Below are positions 1 to 8,619 of a stretch of DNA of 64,000 nucleotides, one piece after another. This stretch comes from G963665545 sp963665545 (GTDB taxonomy: Bacteria > Pseudomonadota > Gammaproteobacteria > Xanthomonadales > SZUA-36), in assembly GCA_963665545.2 (NCBI GenBank), contig CAXXKZ010000005.1, forward strand, positions 35,017 through 99,016, given 5' to 3'. The notes under the pieces were generated by a model. It made no database searches, had not been told where the DNA came from, and saw nothing but the letters and a program-made list of their open reading frames with translations. Every line of letters begins with the position of its first letter. The stretch's first letter is position 1. A program made the position numbers and the translations under genes.

Positions 1-1416
1 CAGTGTCAACTTGCGAAACGCTACGCCATACGCAGTTGAGCCCCGGTAATTCGGCATCAGCACCCGTGCGCCCTGGGCCAGCCATTGGCTCACGGGGTAT
101 TCCTGGTCACGGATCAGACGCATGTTATCGGCTGCTCTGGGGCCGCCGTGTAACACCAGGATAAGCGGCGCCGGCGCACCCGCGGCCAGGCCTGCGGGGC
201 TGTACAAAATGCCCTCGATGTCGATGCCATCCGGCGTAGTCCAATGCATTAACTCGGCCTTGTGGACCGGCCAGGCTGTCGTGTGTTCCGTCACCCGACT
301 CACCCTCTGGGCGTCTTCGCCGCTCAGGGGGTCTATGCTATGGGCCTGCTGAGTGGTGCCATTTTGAAAAAAAGCAGCAATTCCAGCCTCGGTCCAGTCC
401 AGTAACATCGGTTGTGTATCTCTTGCCGATCCGTGATCGATGTCGATGGCGCGCGCCTCACCGCCCCCAGCCGGCACCAGCACCAATTGCTTGTCAGCCA
501 GCCAGTCGTCAATGACCGTGCGGGTAAACAGGACTTGCCTGCCATCGGGCGAAAACAGCGGCGTCTCATCCCAGGATTCGCTGGTGATCAGGTGGATGAC
601 CACGCCGGTTTCAACATCGACCAGGCTGATGTTCGAATGGATGCTGCCCATGACCATCATATTTTGGCCGTGGCTGAACACAATCGTCTTGCCATCCGGT
701 GAAAAGGAGTAACTCAGGCGAAAGCCATCCACCGAGAACACCGACACGGAGAATTCGCTGCCACTTGTCAGCCGGCGCAAACCATTGCCGGGTCCTGGGC
801 CAGCGCCGCCCGCAGCAATCGCCTTCTCGATGTCGAGCAGCCACAGACTCGCCGTCAGGGGCGATTCATCCAGAATCTCAAATTCACCATATTGGGCGGC
901 GCGCTCGGCGATGGCCGGATCAGGCCAGTCCACCATTAACAGGGCCAGGTGCTTTCCATCTGGCGCCCACTCGAAGCTGAGGAGGCCGCCAGGCCAGGCA
1001 GTGATCTGCTGAACCTCCCTGCCCTCGGCCCCGCCACCGGCTTGATCGGTAACGGAAGTGCGGTAGATCTGGGTTCCGTCGCCCCGGTCTGCCATGAAGG
1101 CGATAAATCGCCCGTCAGGCGACCACTTCGGGTCGGTTGATGATCCCTCAGCATTGTCTGTCAGTGCAATAGCGGTCTCACCCCGCTTTACAACGAATAT
1201 TTCCGTGTCGTATCGATTATTTTCCCAATCGGGGACCTTTACGGTGTAAAAAACACGTTCGCCGTCCGGCGACAGCCCCGGGTGACCCACCTCAGGCACG
1301 CTCAGCACATCGGCCAGCGTTGGCGCATCGGGCGCCGCGGCCTGACAGGCGGGCACAATGAGCGCCAGCAGGAGCATTGCGACGGTTTTCAATATACCCA
1401 TGGTGCAATTTTTCAT
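1..1416 (-). CDS. S9-family (prolyl-oligopeptidase-like) peptidase, 3' end beyond window
   Basis: Predicted secreted serine peptidase that cleaves or trims peptides. The first 472 residues are visible. The ATG at 1416 lies 13 nt after the stop of the aldolase gene, so the two are probably co-transcribed; an internal ATG at 1401 is an alternative. The N-terminus is a signal peptide ending in VPAC, a possible lipobox. A TolB/WD40-like beta-propeller follows, with repeats such as LSPDGERVFYT, WSPDGRFIAF, WAPDGKHLAL, FSPDGKTIVF and FSPDGRQVLF. The hydrolase domain starts with LILVLHGGP (oxyanion region) and NYRGSTAYG, both typical of family S9. The catalytic Ser, Asp and His lie outside the window, so activity cannot be judged. 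Confidence 0.9.
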   Translation of the reverse strand, partial: MKNCTMGILKTVAMLLLALIVPACQAAAPDAPTLADVLSVPEVGHPGLSPDGERVFYTVKVPDWENNRYDTEIFVVKRGETAIALTDNAEGSSTDPKWSPDGRFIAFMADRGDGTQIYRTSVTDQAGGGAEGREVQQITAWPGGLLSFEWAPDGKHLALLMVDWPDPAIAERAAQYGEFEILDESPLTASLWLLDIEKAIAAGGAGPGPGNGLRRLTSGSEFSVSVFSVDGFRLSYSFSPDGKTIVFSHGQNMMVMGSIHSNISLVDVETGVVIHLITSESWDETPLFSPDGRQVLFTRTVIDDWLADKQLVLVPAGGGEARAIDIDHGSARDTQPMLLDWTEAGIAAFFQNGTTQQAHSIDPLSGEDAQRVSRVTEHTTAWPVHKAELMHWTTPDGIDIEGILYSPAGLAAGAPAPLILVLHGGPRAADNMRLIRDQEYPVSQWLAQGARVLMPNYRGSTAYGVAFRKLTL

Positions 1417-1428
1417 TCTTGGCCCATT

Positions 1429-2676
1429 TCAGAGGTTGCCCCGCGCATCGATCGGCCAGATGTCGACCAGAGTGTCACTCCGTACACAGTGATAGGTGTT
1501 GTAGAGATTCACTGTCGGATCGCAATGCGACGCCGTCAGCTCAACTTTCGTGCCAATTTCCAGCTGCCCCGGCTCGCCTTTGAAACCTCCAAAAATTTCG
1601 TAGAACAGTTTGTAAACAGCAGTCTCCGAGTCTGCCGGCGGTGGGCCCGCCTCAAGGACGGCCGGGTCTACGACACCCGGAAATATGAGGCCAGCGTGTT
1701 CATCGCCAAGAATTTGAAATACGCATTCGAGCGGCGCACCGCTGGCAATGCGCGGCTTGGGCCCATCGAGGGCAATACTCTTACTGCCGGCATCAATGGT
1801 GACCATGCCCCGGGCATTGTTGCTGATCACGGTGGTCTGCACGAATAGCGCGGGGTGAAATGGCTTGGGGTCATCAACCAGCACGTTGATGGCGCCATAT
1901 TCAACGTCCATGACCACGTAAGATCCAGCCTGATTTTCGGTGATAACACCGGACTGACCGTCAATCGCAAAGGTGCCACTGCCGCCACCGGTAACCACCG
2001 GTGGCGGCAGTCCATTATTCGTCAGCAGGGTGACCAGGGCCTTCAGCTTTTCGAGCTGCTGGCCGTAAACCTCAGACCTCTCCTCGGCCGTCGGTATGTG
2101 CTGCACGATGCCTGAATAATACTGCACGCCGCCAAATTGCAGGGTCTGCGATTGCGCAATCCTGGATGCCAGATCGAGTGCGGCCTCCGGGCTGGAAACA
2201 CCCGTGCGGTACATCGCCTGGAGGTCCGCATCCACCAATACGGTGACCGCTTGTCCGGCGGCTGTGAAGTAACGCTCCAGTGCAGCGAGTCCGGTGATGC
2301 TGTCGGTAACTACCGAAAGCTTTGCCCCCTCCTTGATCAAGGCTATCAATTCGCCGATTACCACCTCACCCACCAGCGGCGATGAGAGGTGAATATTCGA
2401 GACGTCCGCGGCGGCCATGACGCGCGCTTCACGCACCGTGGCCGCGCATATACCGACAGCCCCGGCAGCCAGCTGCATCCTGGCGATGCGAACGCTCTTG
2501 TGGGTCTTGGCGTGCGGGCGCAGTGCAACGCCGTGAAGCGCACACAGTTCCGCCATGCGGCTGATGTTGTGCTCGAGTGCATCGAGATCGAGAATCAGCG
2601 CAGGCGTCGTCAACTTTGCCCGCGAACCTTTGACGCCGATCAGATGTTCATTTGGACGATAGCGGTTCATTGCCAC
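1429..2676 (-). CDS. D-threonine aldolase / D-serine dehydratase-like PLP enzyme (alanine racemase fold)
   Basis: 415-residue PLP enzyme of the DSD1 / D-threonine aldolase family, which cleave or dehydrate D-beta-hydroxy amino acids. The N-terminal alanine-racemase-type barrel carries RPHAKTHKS near residue 55, where the Lys forms the PLP aldimine. A Gly-rich phosphate-binding stretch (VTGGGSGTF) lies mid-protein. The C-terminal beta domain has ASHCDPTVNLYNTYH, the His/Cys metal-binding motif of this family. Length is normal (about 370-420). It is the first gene of a minus-strand pair with the S9 peptidase, and a perfect dyad lies 56 bp upstream of its start. D-threonine aldolase, D-3-hydroxyaspartate aldolase and D-serine dehydratase activities cannot be separated from sequence. 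Confidence 0.88.
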   Translation of the reverse strand: MAMNRYRPNEHLIGVKGSRAKLTTPALILDLDALEHNISRMAELCALHGVALRPHAKTHKSVRIARMQLAAGAVGICAATVREARVMAAADVSNIHLSSPLVGEVVIGELIALIKEGAKLSVVTDSITGLAALERYFTAAGQAVTVLVDADLQAMYRTGVSSPEAALDLASRIAQSQTLQFGGVQYYSGIVQHIPTAEERSEVYGQQLEKLKALVTLLTNNGLPPPVVTGGGSGTFAIDGQSGVITENQAGSYVVMDVEYGAINVLVDDPKPFHPALFVQTTVISNNARGMVTIDAGSKSIALDGPKPRIASGAPLECVFQILGDEHAGLIFPGVVDPAVLEAGPPPADSETAVYKLFYEIFGGFKGEPGQLEIGTKVELTASHCDPTVNLYNTYHCVRSDTLVDIWPIDARGNL

Positions 2677-2731
2677 GGTCTGGCGCCTCCATGAGGCAAG
2701 AAATGGGTCAATACATCCTCCGAATCAGTAA

Positions 2732-2749
2732 CCATTCTATACAGAATGG
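2732..2749. promoter_or_regulatory. Inverted repeat upstream of the aldolase gene
   Basis: CCATTCT-ATAC-AGAATGG is a perfect 7-4-7 dyad, 56 bp upstream of the aldolase start and in the shared intergenic region with the first TonB receptor. Size and position suit a dimeric repressor or activator. The cognate regulator is unknown. Confidence 0.45.
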
Positions 2750-2927
2750 ACATAATTCGCCACATTTCGATTCTGTAAGCGGCCGGATCAGCAGTGATAC
2801 TTGTCATTCTTTATCCATTTAATGGTTTAATATATAAGACTTTTATATTGATCCTTAGTCGTTTCACTGAAGATCCATTACTGGCGAAATTTCTGTACAA
2901 TCCATACTATACCGTACTGTGTATTTA

Positions 2928-2941
2928 CCGGACAATATGCC
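2928..2941. promoter_or_regulatory. CGGACAATATG half-palindrome upstream of TonB receptor 1
   Basis: CCGGACAATATGCC on the plus strand. Its complement shares 11 bases, CATATTGTCCG, with the 15-bp palindrome at 6189-6203 ahead of the second TonB receptor. The shared motif before two receptors that flank a small winged-helix regulator suggests a common operator. This is inference. Confidence 0.4.
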
Positions 2942-3163
2942 ACTTTGCATGTTGCAGGTCCCGGCAAATTTGTAGCCGGCCGCAAACGCAGAATCCATTC
3001 GCAGTCTGTCGCGCCAGGCCGCGCTTGCAAGCCATCGAATTTCACCCGCGACGATGATGCATGATAGAGTGTGAAGTCAATTGAGGGATGTGTGCCCGGC
3101 CTAGGCCTCGTCGATCGGATTCAGATTAAGAGCCAGGGCACAACCACACTTCGGGGATATCAG

Positions 3164-5563
3164 ATGATTAACAAACGCACTTTGAAAGCCACCACGCTGG
3201 CCATAATTGCGGGCGCCTTTCTATGCCCGCCATTTGCTATGGGACAGAACGACGATGATGACGAAATCGAACTTGAAATTGAAGAGGTGATCGTCACCGC
3301 CCGTTTCAGGGAAGAATCGTTGCAGGACGTCGGCGCCAGTATTGCCGCCTATGATCAGGACATGATCAGCCGCTCAGGCATGGTCGAAGTTCAGGACCTG
3401 GCACTGCGCACAGTGGGCATGGAAGTGCTGGATCTGGGCCCCAATATCAACGACATCAATATTCGAGGCATCTCCAACGCACTGCCTACCGGCCGCGGCC
3501 TCAAAGCCCTGGCGACCACCTTTGTTGACGACGTTGCCGTGTCCGGCATTGGTTCCGGCGCCGCCACCGATTTCAACCTGTTTGACTTCAACCGCGTGGA
3601 AATTCTCCGCGGACCACAGCCCACCTATTTCGGTGAAGGCTCGGTGGGCGGCACCATCCGCTACTTCTCGGCGGACCCGCGGCTTGATGTGGGTTTTGAA
3701 GGTGTAGCGCGGGCCGGCATCAGCACGACCAAGCACGGCGCGTCGTCGTGGCGTGCCGAGACCGCCCTGTCCATCCCCATGATCGAGGATCAATTGGCCT
3801 TGCGTGTCGTCGGCTACTACGAAGATTCGGGCGGTTTCATCGATTTACCGGTTCTGGGAACCAAGGACGGCAACAGCTTCGAGTCCGTGGGTGGCCGCGC
3901 GGTGCTGCTGTGGGAGCCCACCGAGGCCTTTACCGCCCGCTTGTCCGCCCACGTCAACCGACTTGAGTTTGGCGAAACCTATGAGATTGACCCGACCCAG
4001 GATCTGTCGTCTCTAAACGGCGATAATCTGTTTTCCAGTGCATCGGCCCCGGCCACCAACAATGACGATTTTGACCTGTACACGGCCAAGTTGTCCTACG
4101 ACTTCGGAAAAATAACCGTCGAGTCGGTGACCGGCTATTTCAAGCGCGGCCTCGACAATGCAGCGGAGAGTTCAGCCAACACGGTCGGCTTCAAATTGTT
4201 TCTGGAGGGAGTGTTCGGCGTCACCGGCATAGATACACGGGTATTTGCGATCTCCGACACCGCGGAAAAAACCTTTAGCCAAGAATTCCGTTTCATCTCT
4301 GATCTTGACGGACGGGTGAATTTTACCGGCGGTCTGTATTACAAGGATTCAACCATTGATTCTCAGGTCGCATTGATCAGTGAGGGTCTGGGGGCAACCA
4401 TTATTGAGCCGCCCAACCCGCTCCTGCTTGATTCCACCCAAAAAGACGTCACCGAGCAGACTTCCGCTTTTATTGAATTCACCGGTGAGCTTACCGACCG
4501 GTTCAGACTGATCGGTGGCGTGCGTTACGTCGATGAAACCCTGACCACCACGGTGATCTCCCAGGACCTGATCAGTTTCGCCGGCTTTCTGGGTGTCGAC
4601 CCGGACACCGGGTATCCGAAGTTTCCGATCGGCAATGACCTGGAACTACTGGAATCGCTGGGCATAGGCAATGTATTCGATTTCAAGCTGAAGGAATGGC
4701 TGCCCCGCATAGGTGCGGAGTTCGACCTGTCAGACGATGTGATGCTGTACGCCAATGCGGCGCGGGGCCTGAGAAATGGTGGCCTGAACCAGGTTGTTTC
4801 CGCGGCATTCGAGGCTTTTGATCCGGTAACCGGCCTGTTTGACGAGGACATTTTCAGGGACGCGCTGGAATTTTTCCCGGACACGGTCGATACCATCGAA
4901 CTCGGTGTCAAGTCGCGTTTGAACGGCGGCAGAACCACCCTGAACGCCGCGATTTTCTACTCAGACTACCAGGATGCTCAGGTGCTGGTTGGCGTCCCGA
5001 CCGCTGCGATAAAAAATGCGCCGGATGTAGACATCTGGGGTGTTGAACTGGAGACATCATTCCTGATCAATGATAACTGGACGGCATTCGCCAACGGCTC
5101 ATATCTGTTTGCCGAATTCACCGAAAACAAGAAGCTGACGCAGGTGCCGGGTGTCCCGGTGGAGTTCGAAGATCTCAAAAAAGGCAACCGGCCGACCAAC
5201 ACGCCGAAATGGACCTTCTCGGTAGGCGCCGACTTTGACTACCCGATTGGCGATGGCAATTTGTCCCTCGTCGGTCACGGCAGTTTCGCATATGTCGATA
5301 AACGCTGGGGCTCGGTGCAGAATTATCCGCTGACGCGCCTGGGCAGCATGGAAATCCTCAATTTGCGGCTCGGCCTGCGCGGTAACAACTGGCTGCTCAC
5401 AGTCTACGTTAACAACCTGTTGAATGATCTTGAGAAACAGGCCACCCTGGCGCCGTCAAACGCCGCTTTCATTGACGACAACGGCGTGCTCGATGCCAAT
5501 CTGTCACAGGTATTCGTCAACCGCCCGATGACGGCCGGACTGCAGGTGCAGTTCAGCTTTTAA
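3164..5563 (+). CDS. TonB-dependent outer-membrane receptor
   Basis: 799-residue outer-membrane receptor for energy-dependent import of a large ligand. The ATG at 3164 is chosen because it opens directly into a signal peptide ending near FAMGQ; an upstream start at 3071 would bury that signal. After an acidic stretch comes the TonB box EEVIVTAR (about residues 42-49). The plug contains INIRGIS, FVDDVAVSG and VEILRGPQPTYFGEGSVGG. The 22-strand barrel ends in the usual terminal Phe (LQVQFSF). Length is typical. It is monocistronic, followed by a strong terminator. The ligand is unknown; nearby peptidases and D-amino-acid enzymes suggest a peptide- or amide-type molecule rather than a siderophore. 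Confidence 0.93.
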   Translation: MINKRTLKATTLAIIAGAFLCPPFAMGQNDDDDEIELEIEEVIVTARFREESLQDVGASIAAYDQDMISRSGMVEVQDLALRTVGMEVLDLGPNINDINIRGISNALPTGRGLKALATTFVDDVAVSGIGSGAATDFNLFDFNRVEILRGPQPTYFGEGSVGGTIRYFSADPRLDVGFEGVARAGISTTKHGASSWRAETALSIPMIEDQLALRVVGYYEDSGGFIDLPVLGTKDGNSFESVGGRAVLLWEPTEAFTARLSAHVNRLEFGETYEIDPTQDLSSLNGDNLFSSASAPATNNDDFDLYTAKLSYDFGKITVESVTGYFKRGLDNAAESSANTVGFKLFLEGVFGVTGIDTRVFAISDTAEKTFSQEFRFISDLDGRVNFTGGLYYKDSTIDSQVALISEGLGATIIEPPNPLLLDSTQKDVTEQTSAFIEFTGELTDRFRLIGGVRYVDETLTTTVISQDLISFAGFLGVDPDTGYPKFPIGNDLELLESLGIGNVFDFKLKEWLPRIGAEFDLSDDVMLYANAARGLRNGGLNQVVSAAFEAFDPVTGLFDEDIFRDALEFFPDTVDTIELGVKSRLNGGRTTLNAAIFYSDYQDAQVLVGVPTAAIKNAPDVDIWGVELETSFLINDNWTAFANGSYLFAEFTENKKLTQVPGVPVEFEDLKKGNRPTNTPKWTFSVGADFDYPIGDGNLSLVGHGSFAYVDKRWGSVQNYPLTRLGSMEILNLRLGLRGNNWLLTVYVNNLLNDLEKQATLAPSNAAFIDDNGVLDANLSQVFVNRPMTAGLQVQFSF

Positions 5564-5602
5564 TTGCACCGCTGACCGGCCAAACTGGTCAGCGACTACC
5601 GG

Positions 5603-5637
5603 ACCCGGGCGCGCCGCAGCGGCGCACCCGGGTTTTT
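5603..5637 (+). terminator. Rho-independent terminator after TonB receptor 1
   Basis: The arms ACCCGGG and CCCGGGT enclose a second paired tract (GCGCCG with CGGCGC), followed by five T. It starts 40 bp after the receptor stop and insulates the regulator gene downstream. Confidence 0.85.
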
Positions 5638-5717
5638 CATTTCGGCGAGGGACTGTAGCACGGCGCTTTTCAGGTGTATGCTGAACCCGGCACCTCATCA
5701 ACCTCAAACCCCAGGCC

Positions 5718-6119
5718 ATGACTGATGTAAAAGCAAGATCCAGAAGCGACCTGCTATTGTGGATGGACGCGCTGGAAAAGTATGCGCGCGACTGGGATGA
5801 GACCTTTGAACACCGGGCGAGTTACTTCACCCAGGAATTCTGGTACCTGCTCATCAATTGCATGGTAAGCGACTGGGAAGGCACGCCATTGACTGTCAGC
5901 GGCGCCTGTCAGCACATGAAAACGGGCTCCAACAGAACCCGTGAGGAACGCATCAGAAAAGCGGTAACAGACGGTTACCTGCTCAAACGCCGCAGTCAGT
6001 CCGATGCACGCGAGGCCATCGTTGTGCCCAGCGAAAAACTGGAAAGGTTGATGATTGATCATCTCGAGCGTACCTTGAACATCATCATCGATGCACTGCA
6101 TGAACTGGACCGCCCTTAG
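5718..6119 (+). CDS. Small winged-helix (MarR-like) transcriptional regulator
   Basis: 133-residue DNA-binding protein candidate. The N-terminal helix (about residues 8-45) would form a dimer interface. Residues 55-105 read as a helix-turn-helix plus wing: TPLTVSGACQHMKTG, then RIRKAVTDGYLLKRR, then RSQSDAREAIVVPSEKL. This matches the layout of single-domain MarR/winged-helix proteins. It sits between the two TonB receptors, which share the CGGACAATATG motif, so it is the natural candidate to bind that site. No effector-binding residues can be identified. Confidence 0.7.
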   Translation: MTDVKARSRSDLLLWMDALEKYARDWDETFEHRASYFTQEFWYLLINCMVSDWEGTPLTVSGACQHMKTGSNRTREERIRKAVTDGYLLKRRSQSDAREAIVVPSEKLERLMIDHLERTLNIIIDALHELDRP

Positions 6120-6188
6120 GTTTACGCTAGCGCTACTTTTCACCTCACCGCCCAACGCCGTTCATCAGTCAGATACCGGAAGATTTTG

Positions 6189-6203
6189 CGGACATATTGT
6201 CCG
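6189..6203. promoter_or_regulatory. CGGACA-TAT-TGTCCG palindrome upstream of TonB receptor 2
   Basis: A perfect 6-3-6 palindrome 73 bp upstream of the receptor start and 70 bp after the regulator stop. It shares 11 bases with the site at 2928-2941. Likely an operator; the binding protein is inferred, not shown. Confidence 0.55.
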
Positions 6204-6276
6204 TATACACAACCCTGTGCAGCCATTTAGATTGTCGCCGTCAGTCTATTGAATATTCGGCAACCGGGGACGTACC

Positions 6277-8589
6277 ATGAATGTATCCACTAATTTGAAT
6301 CACAAGACGCCATACCGCGTGGCAATGGCTGTGGCCGCCTTGCTCGCATCTGCCCAAGCCATGGCCGCCGCCGATGATGACCGTATGACCATCGAAGAGG
6401 TGGTCGTTACCGCGGAGCGGCGCGAGGCCAATCTTCAGGATGTGCCCATCTCCGTGTCCTCATTTTCGGCGACAGATCTCGAAGACTTTCACGTCAGAGA
6501 TTTGGGCGACTTGCAAGCACTGGTTCCCAATCTCAGCATTCACGTTGGCGATGCCAACAATGCCGTTGTCTATATTCGTGGCGTGGGTCAGATCGATTCG
6601 ATTGCCTTCTTCGAGCCCGGCGTCGGCATCTATCTGGATGATGTTTATCTGGGCCGCGCGCAGGGCGCGTTTCTGGATGTCCTTGACGTTGAGCGCATCG
6701 AGGTATTGCGCGGACCACAAGGCACCCTGTACGGCCGCAACACCGTCGGTGGCGCGATCAAGTATGTATCGGCGGCGCCTACCGAAGAGTTTTCTGCCAA
6801 TGTCAGTGCGACATTTGGAAATTACAGCCGCACAGACGTCAAGGAATCGATCAGTGGCTCGATCGTGGAAGACCGGTTGCTGGGCAGTCTGACCGTCGCT
6901 CATTTGAGCAGGGATGGTTATTCAGAGAATCTGTTTGACGGCCGGGATGACGGAGACAAAAAGACCTTCTACGCGCGCGGCGTGCTGCAGTTCAACGCCA
7001 GCGACACGTTTTCCATACAACTCGCTGCTGACTACTCGGATTCAGATCCGGACCGATCGAGAACACCATCGAAAGTAACGCCCATTACTATTCTTACTGT
7101 AGATCCGTACACCTTCGGTTTATCTTTTGATACCTTTCCCGCCGACCCGGATCCGTTTGTCGTCAATGCCGATTTCAACACGATCGAACAGACCAAAACA
7201 AAGGGAGTCGACTTGAAACTGACCTGGGACATCAACCCGGCGATGACATTCAAATCCATCACCTCATACCGGGAGCTCGAATACGGCACAGAGATCGACC
7301 TGGATGCGACACCGATCAATGCCTTCGGGATCTTCTATTTCAATGATCAGCAGCAATGGACCCAGGAATTTCAGCTCACATACCAGTCAAGCCGATTCAA
7401 TGCCGTGGGGGGACTGTATTACTACAATGAAGAAGGCACCACTTTCGACGGCGGGGTGTTCAGCAATTTTCTGATCGCGCTTTCAGGCGACAGCGAATTC
7501 AGCACCGACAGCTATGCCGCATTCGGCCAGCTTGACTTCTACTTTAACGACCGTCTGACGGGACTATTCGGCGTTCGTTACACCGATGAGAAAAAATCCT
7601 ACTCCCGCCGAGCCGAGGACTTCGACCTGACCGCACTGGCCGGTATCATGTTTGACCCCGAGACCTTTGCAGTGAGCTACGCCAACCCGGAGCTACTGAA
7701 TCCAGGCAGTGCGGATCTAGCGTTGGACGGCGGCATAGGCGTACCCCGCGCAGGCGCCAATCCCGACCCTGCGAATTTCGACAACGTGTCGTTCAAGGCC
7801 GGTTTGAAATATCAAATCAGCGAGGACGCGCAGGTCTTCGGAACCATTTCTGAGGGTTTCAAAAGCGGCGGCTTCAACGGCCGCGTCGCAGATGGTCAGT
7901 TGGAGCCTTACGATGAGGAGACCCTGACCAGTTATGAGGTGGGCGTTAAGTCCCGCTGGTTGGAGAACCGGCTGCAAACGAATTTTGCCCTGTTTTACAC
8001 CGACTACGAGAATCTTCAGGTCAGCAGTTTTGAAGCCACCGCTGACGGTATGACGTTCATCCCGGTGTTTACCAATGCCGGGGCGGCCACCATCAAGGGT
8101 GCTGAATTGGAATTAACGGCCTTGATGACCGACCGCCTGACCCTGATGGCAAACGTGGGCTACCTGGATGCCGGCTACGATGAGTTTTTTGCCGAGCCAG
8201 ACCCTGTTACGGGCGAAGTCGTTGATGTGAGCGATGAGCGTGAAATCGTAAATTCGCCCAAGTGGGATACGTTCCTGGGATTCGCTTACAGCATTCCACT
8301 GTCATCGGGAGCGGGCCTGACTTTGTTTGGCAACTGGTCCCACAGGAGCAAGACCTATCTGGAGGTCAACAGCAGCGAAAACCTGGCTCAGGGCGCCTAT
8401 TCCCTGTTCGATGCATCAATTGCCTATGACTCAGCCAACGGACTCTGGCGCGTGGCACTGGGTGGCAAGAATCTGACGGATGAGGAATACCGCACCCACG
8501 CGTTCGATCTGTCCGCTTTTCCCGGTGTGGAACTGGGTTATTACAACCCGCCGCGGACCTGCTATCTGACCGCCGCATACCGATTCTAG
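6277..8589 (+). CDS. TonB-dependent outer-membrane receptor
   Basis: 770-residue TonB receptor. A signal peptide covers about residues 1-31 (ends SAQAMAA). The TonB box EEVVVTAERR is followed by the plug motifs VYIRGVGQ, GVGIYLDDVYLGR and EVLRGPQGTLYGRNTVGGA. The barrel ends in the C-terminal aromatic AAYRF. Length is normal. The alpha/beta hydrolase starts 30 bp downstream, so receptor, hydrolase and perhaps the MaoC pair form one transcription unit, consistent with uptake coupled to hydrolysis. It differs clearly in sequence from the first receptor, so the pair is not a recent duplication. Confidence 0.94.
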   Translation: MNVSTNLNHKTPYRVAMAVAALLASAQAMAAADDDRMTIEEVVVTAERREANLQDVPISVSSFSATDLEDFHVRDLGDLQALVPNLSIHVGDANNAVVYIRGVGQIDSIAFFEPGVGIYLDDVYLGRAQGAFLDVLDVERIEVLRGPQGTLYGRNTVGGAIKYVSAAPTEEFSANVSATFGNYSRTDVKESISGSIVEDRLLGSLTVAHLSRDGYSENLFDGRDDGDKKTFYARGVLQFNASDTFSIQLAADYSDSDPDRSRTPSKVTPITILTVDPYTFGLSFDTFPADPDPFVVNADFNTIEQTKTKGVDLKLTWDINPAMTFKSITSYRELEYGTEIDLDATPINAFGIFYFNDQQQWTQEFQLTYQSSRFNAVGGLYYYNEEGTTFDGGVFSNFLIALSGDSEFSTDSYAAFGQLDFYFNDRLTGLFGVRYTDEKKSYSRRAEDFDLTALAGIMFDPETFAVSYANPELLNPGSADLALDGGIGVPRAGANPDPANFDNVSFKAGLKYQISEDAQVFGTISEGFKSGGFNGRVADGQLEPYDEETLTSYEVGVKSRWLENRLQTNFALFYTDYENLQVSSFEATADGMTFIPVFTNAGAATIKGAELELTALMTDRLTLMANVGYLDAGYDEFFAEPDPVTGEVVDVSDEREIVNSPKWDTFLGFAYSIPLSSGAGLTLFGNWSHRSKTYLEVNSSENLAQGAYSLFDASIAYDSANGLWRVALGGKNLTDEEYRTHAFDLSAFPGVELGYYNPPRTCYLTAAYRF

Positions 8590-8619
8590 CAGCGACAAGT
8601 CTGCTGCACTGGGGTAACG

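Larger units (their letters stand above)
2677..3163. other. Divergent intergenic region (AT-rich) between aldolase and TonB receptor
   Basis: 487 bp between divergently transcribed genes, visibly more AT-rich than its surroundings at 2790-2930. It holds the dyad at 2732-2749 and the motif at 2928-2941 shared with the second TonB receptor. A short open frame in this stretch has no coding character. Promoters for both genes are expected here, but I cannot assign -35/-10 boxes with confidence. Confidence 0.5.

Noticed and set aside
1282..1848. 188-codon plus-strand frame
   Set aside because: Antisense to the S9 peptidase and aldolase genes, whose motifs are clear on the other strand.
2794..3057. 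87-codon plus-strand open frame before the first TonB receptor
   Set aside because: AT-rich, no ribosome site, irregular composition, lies in a divergent promoter region.
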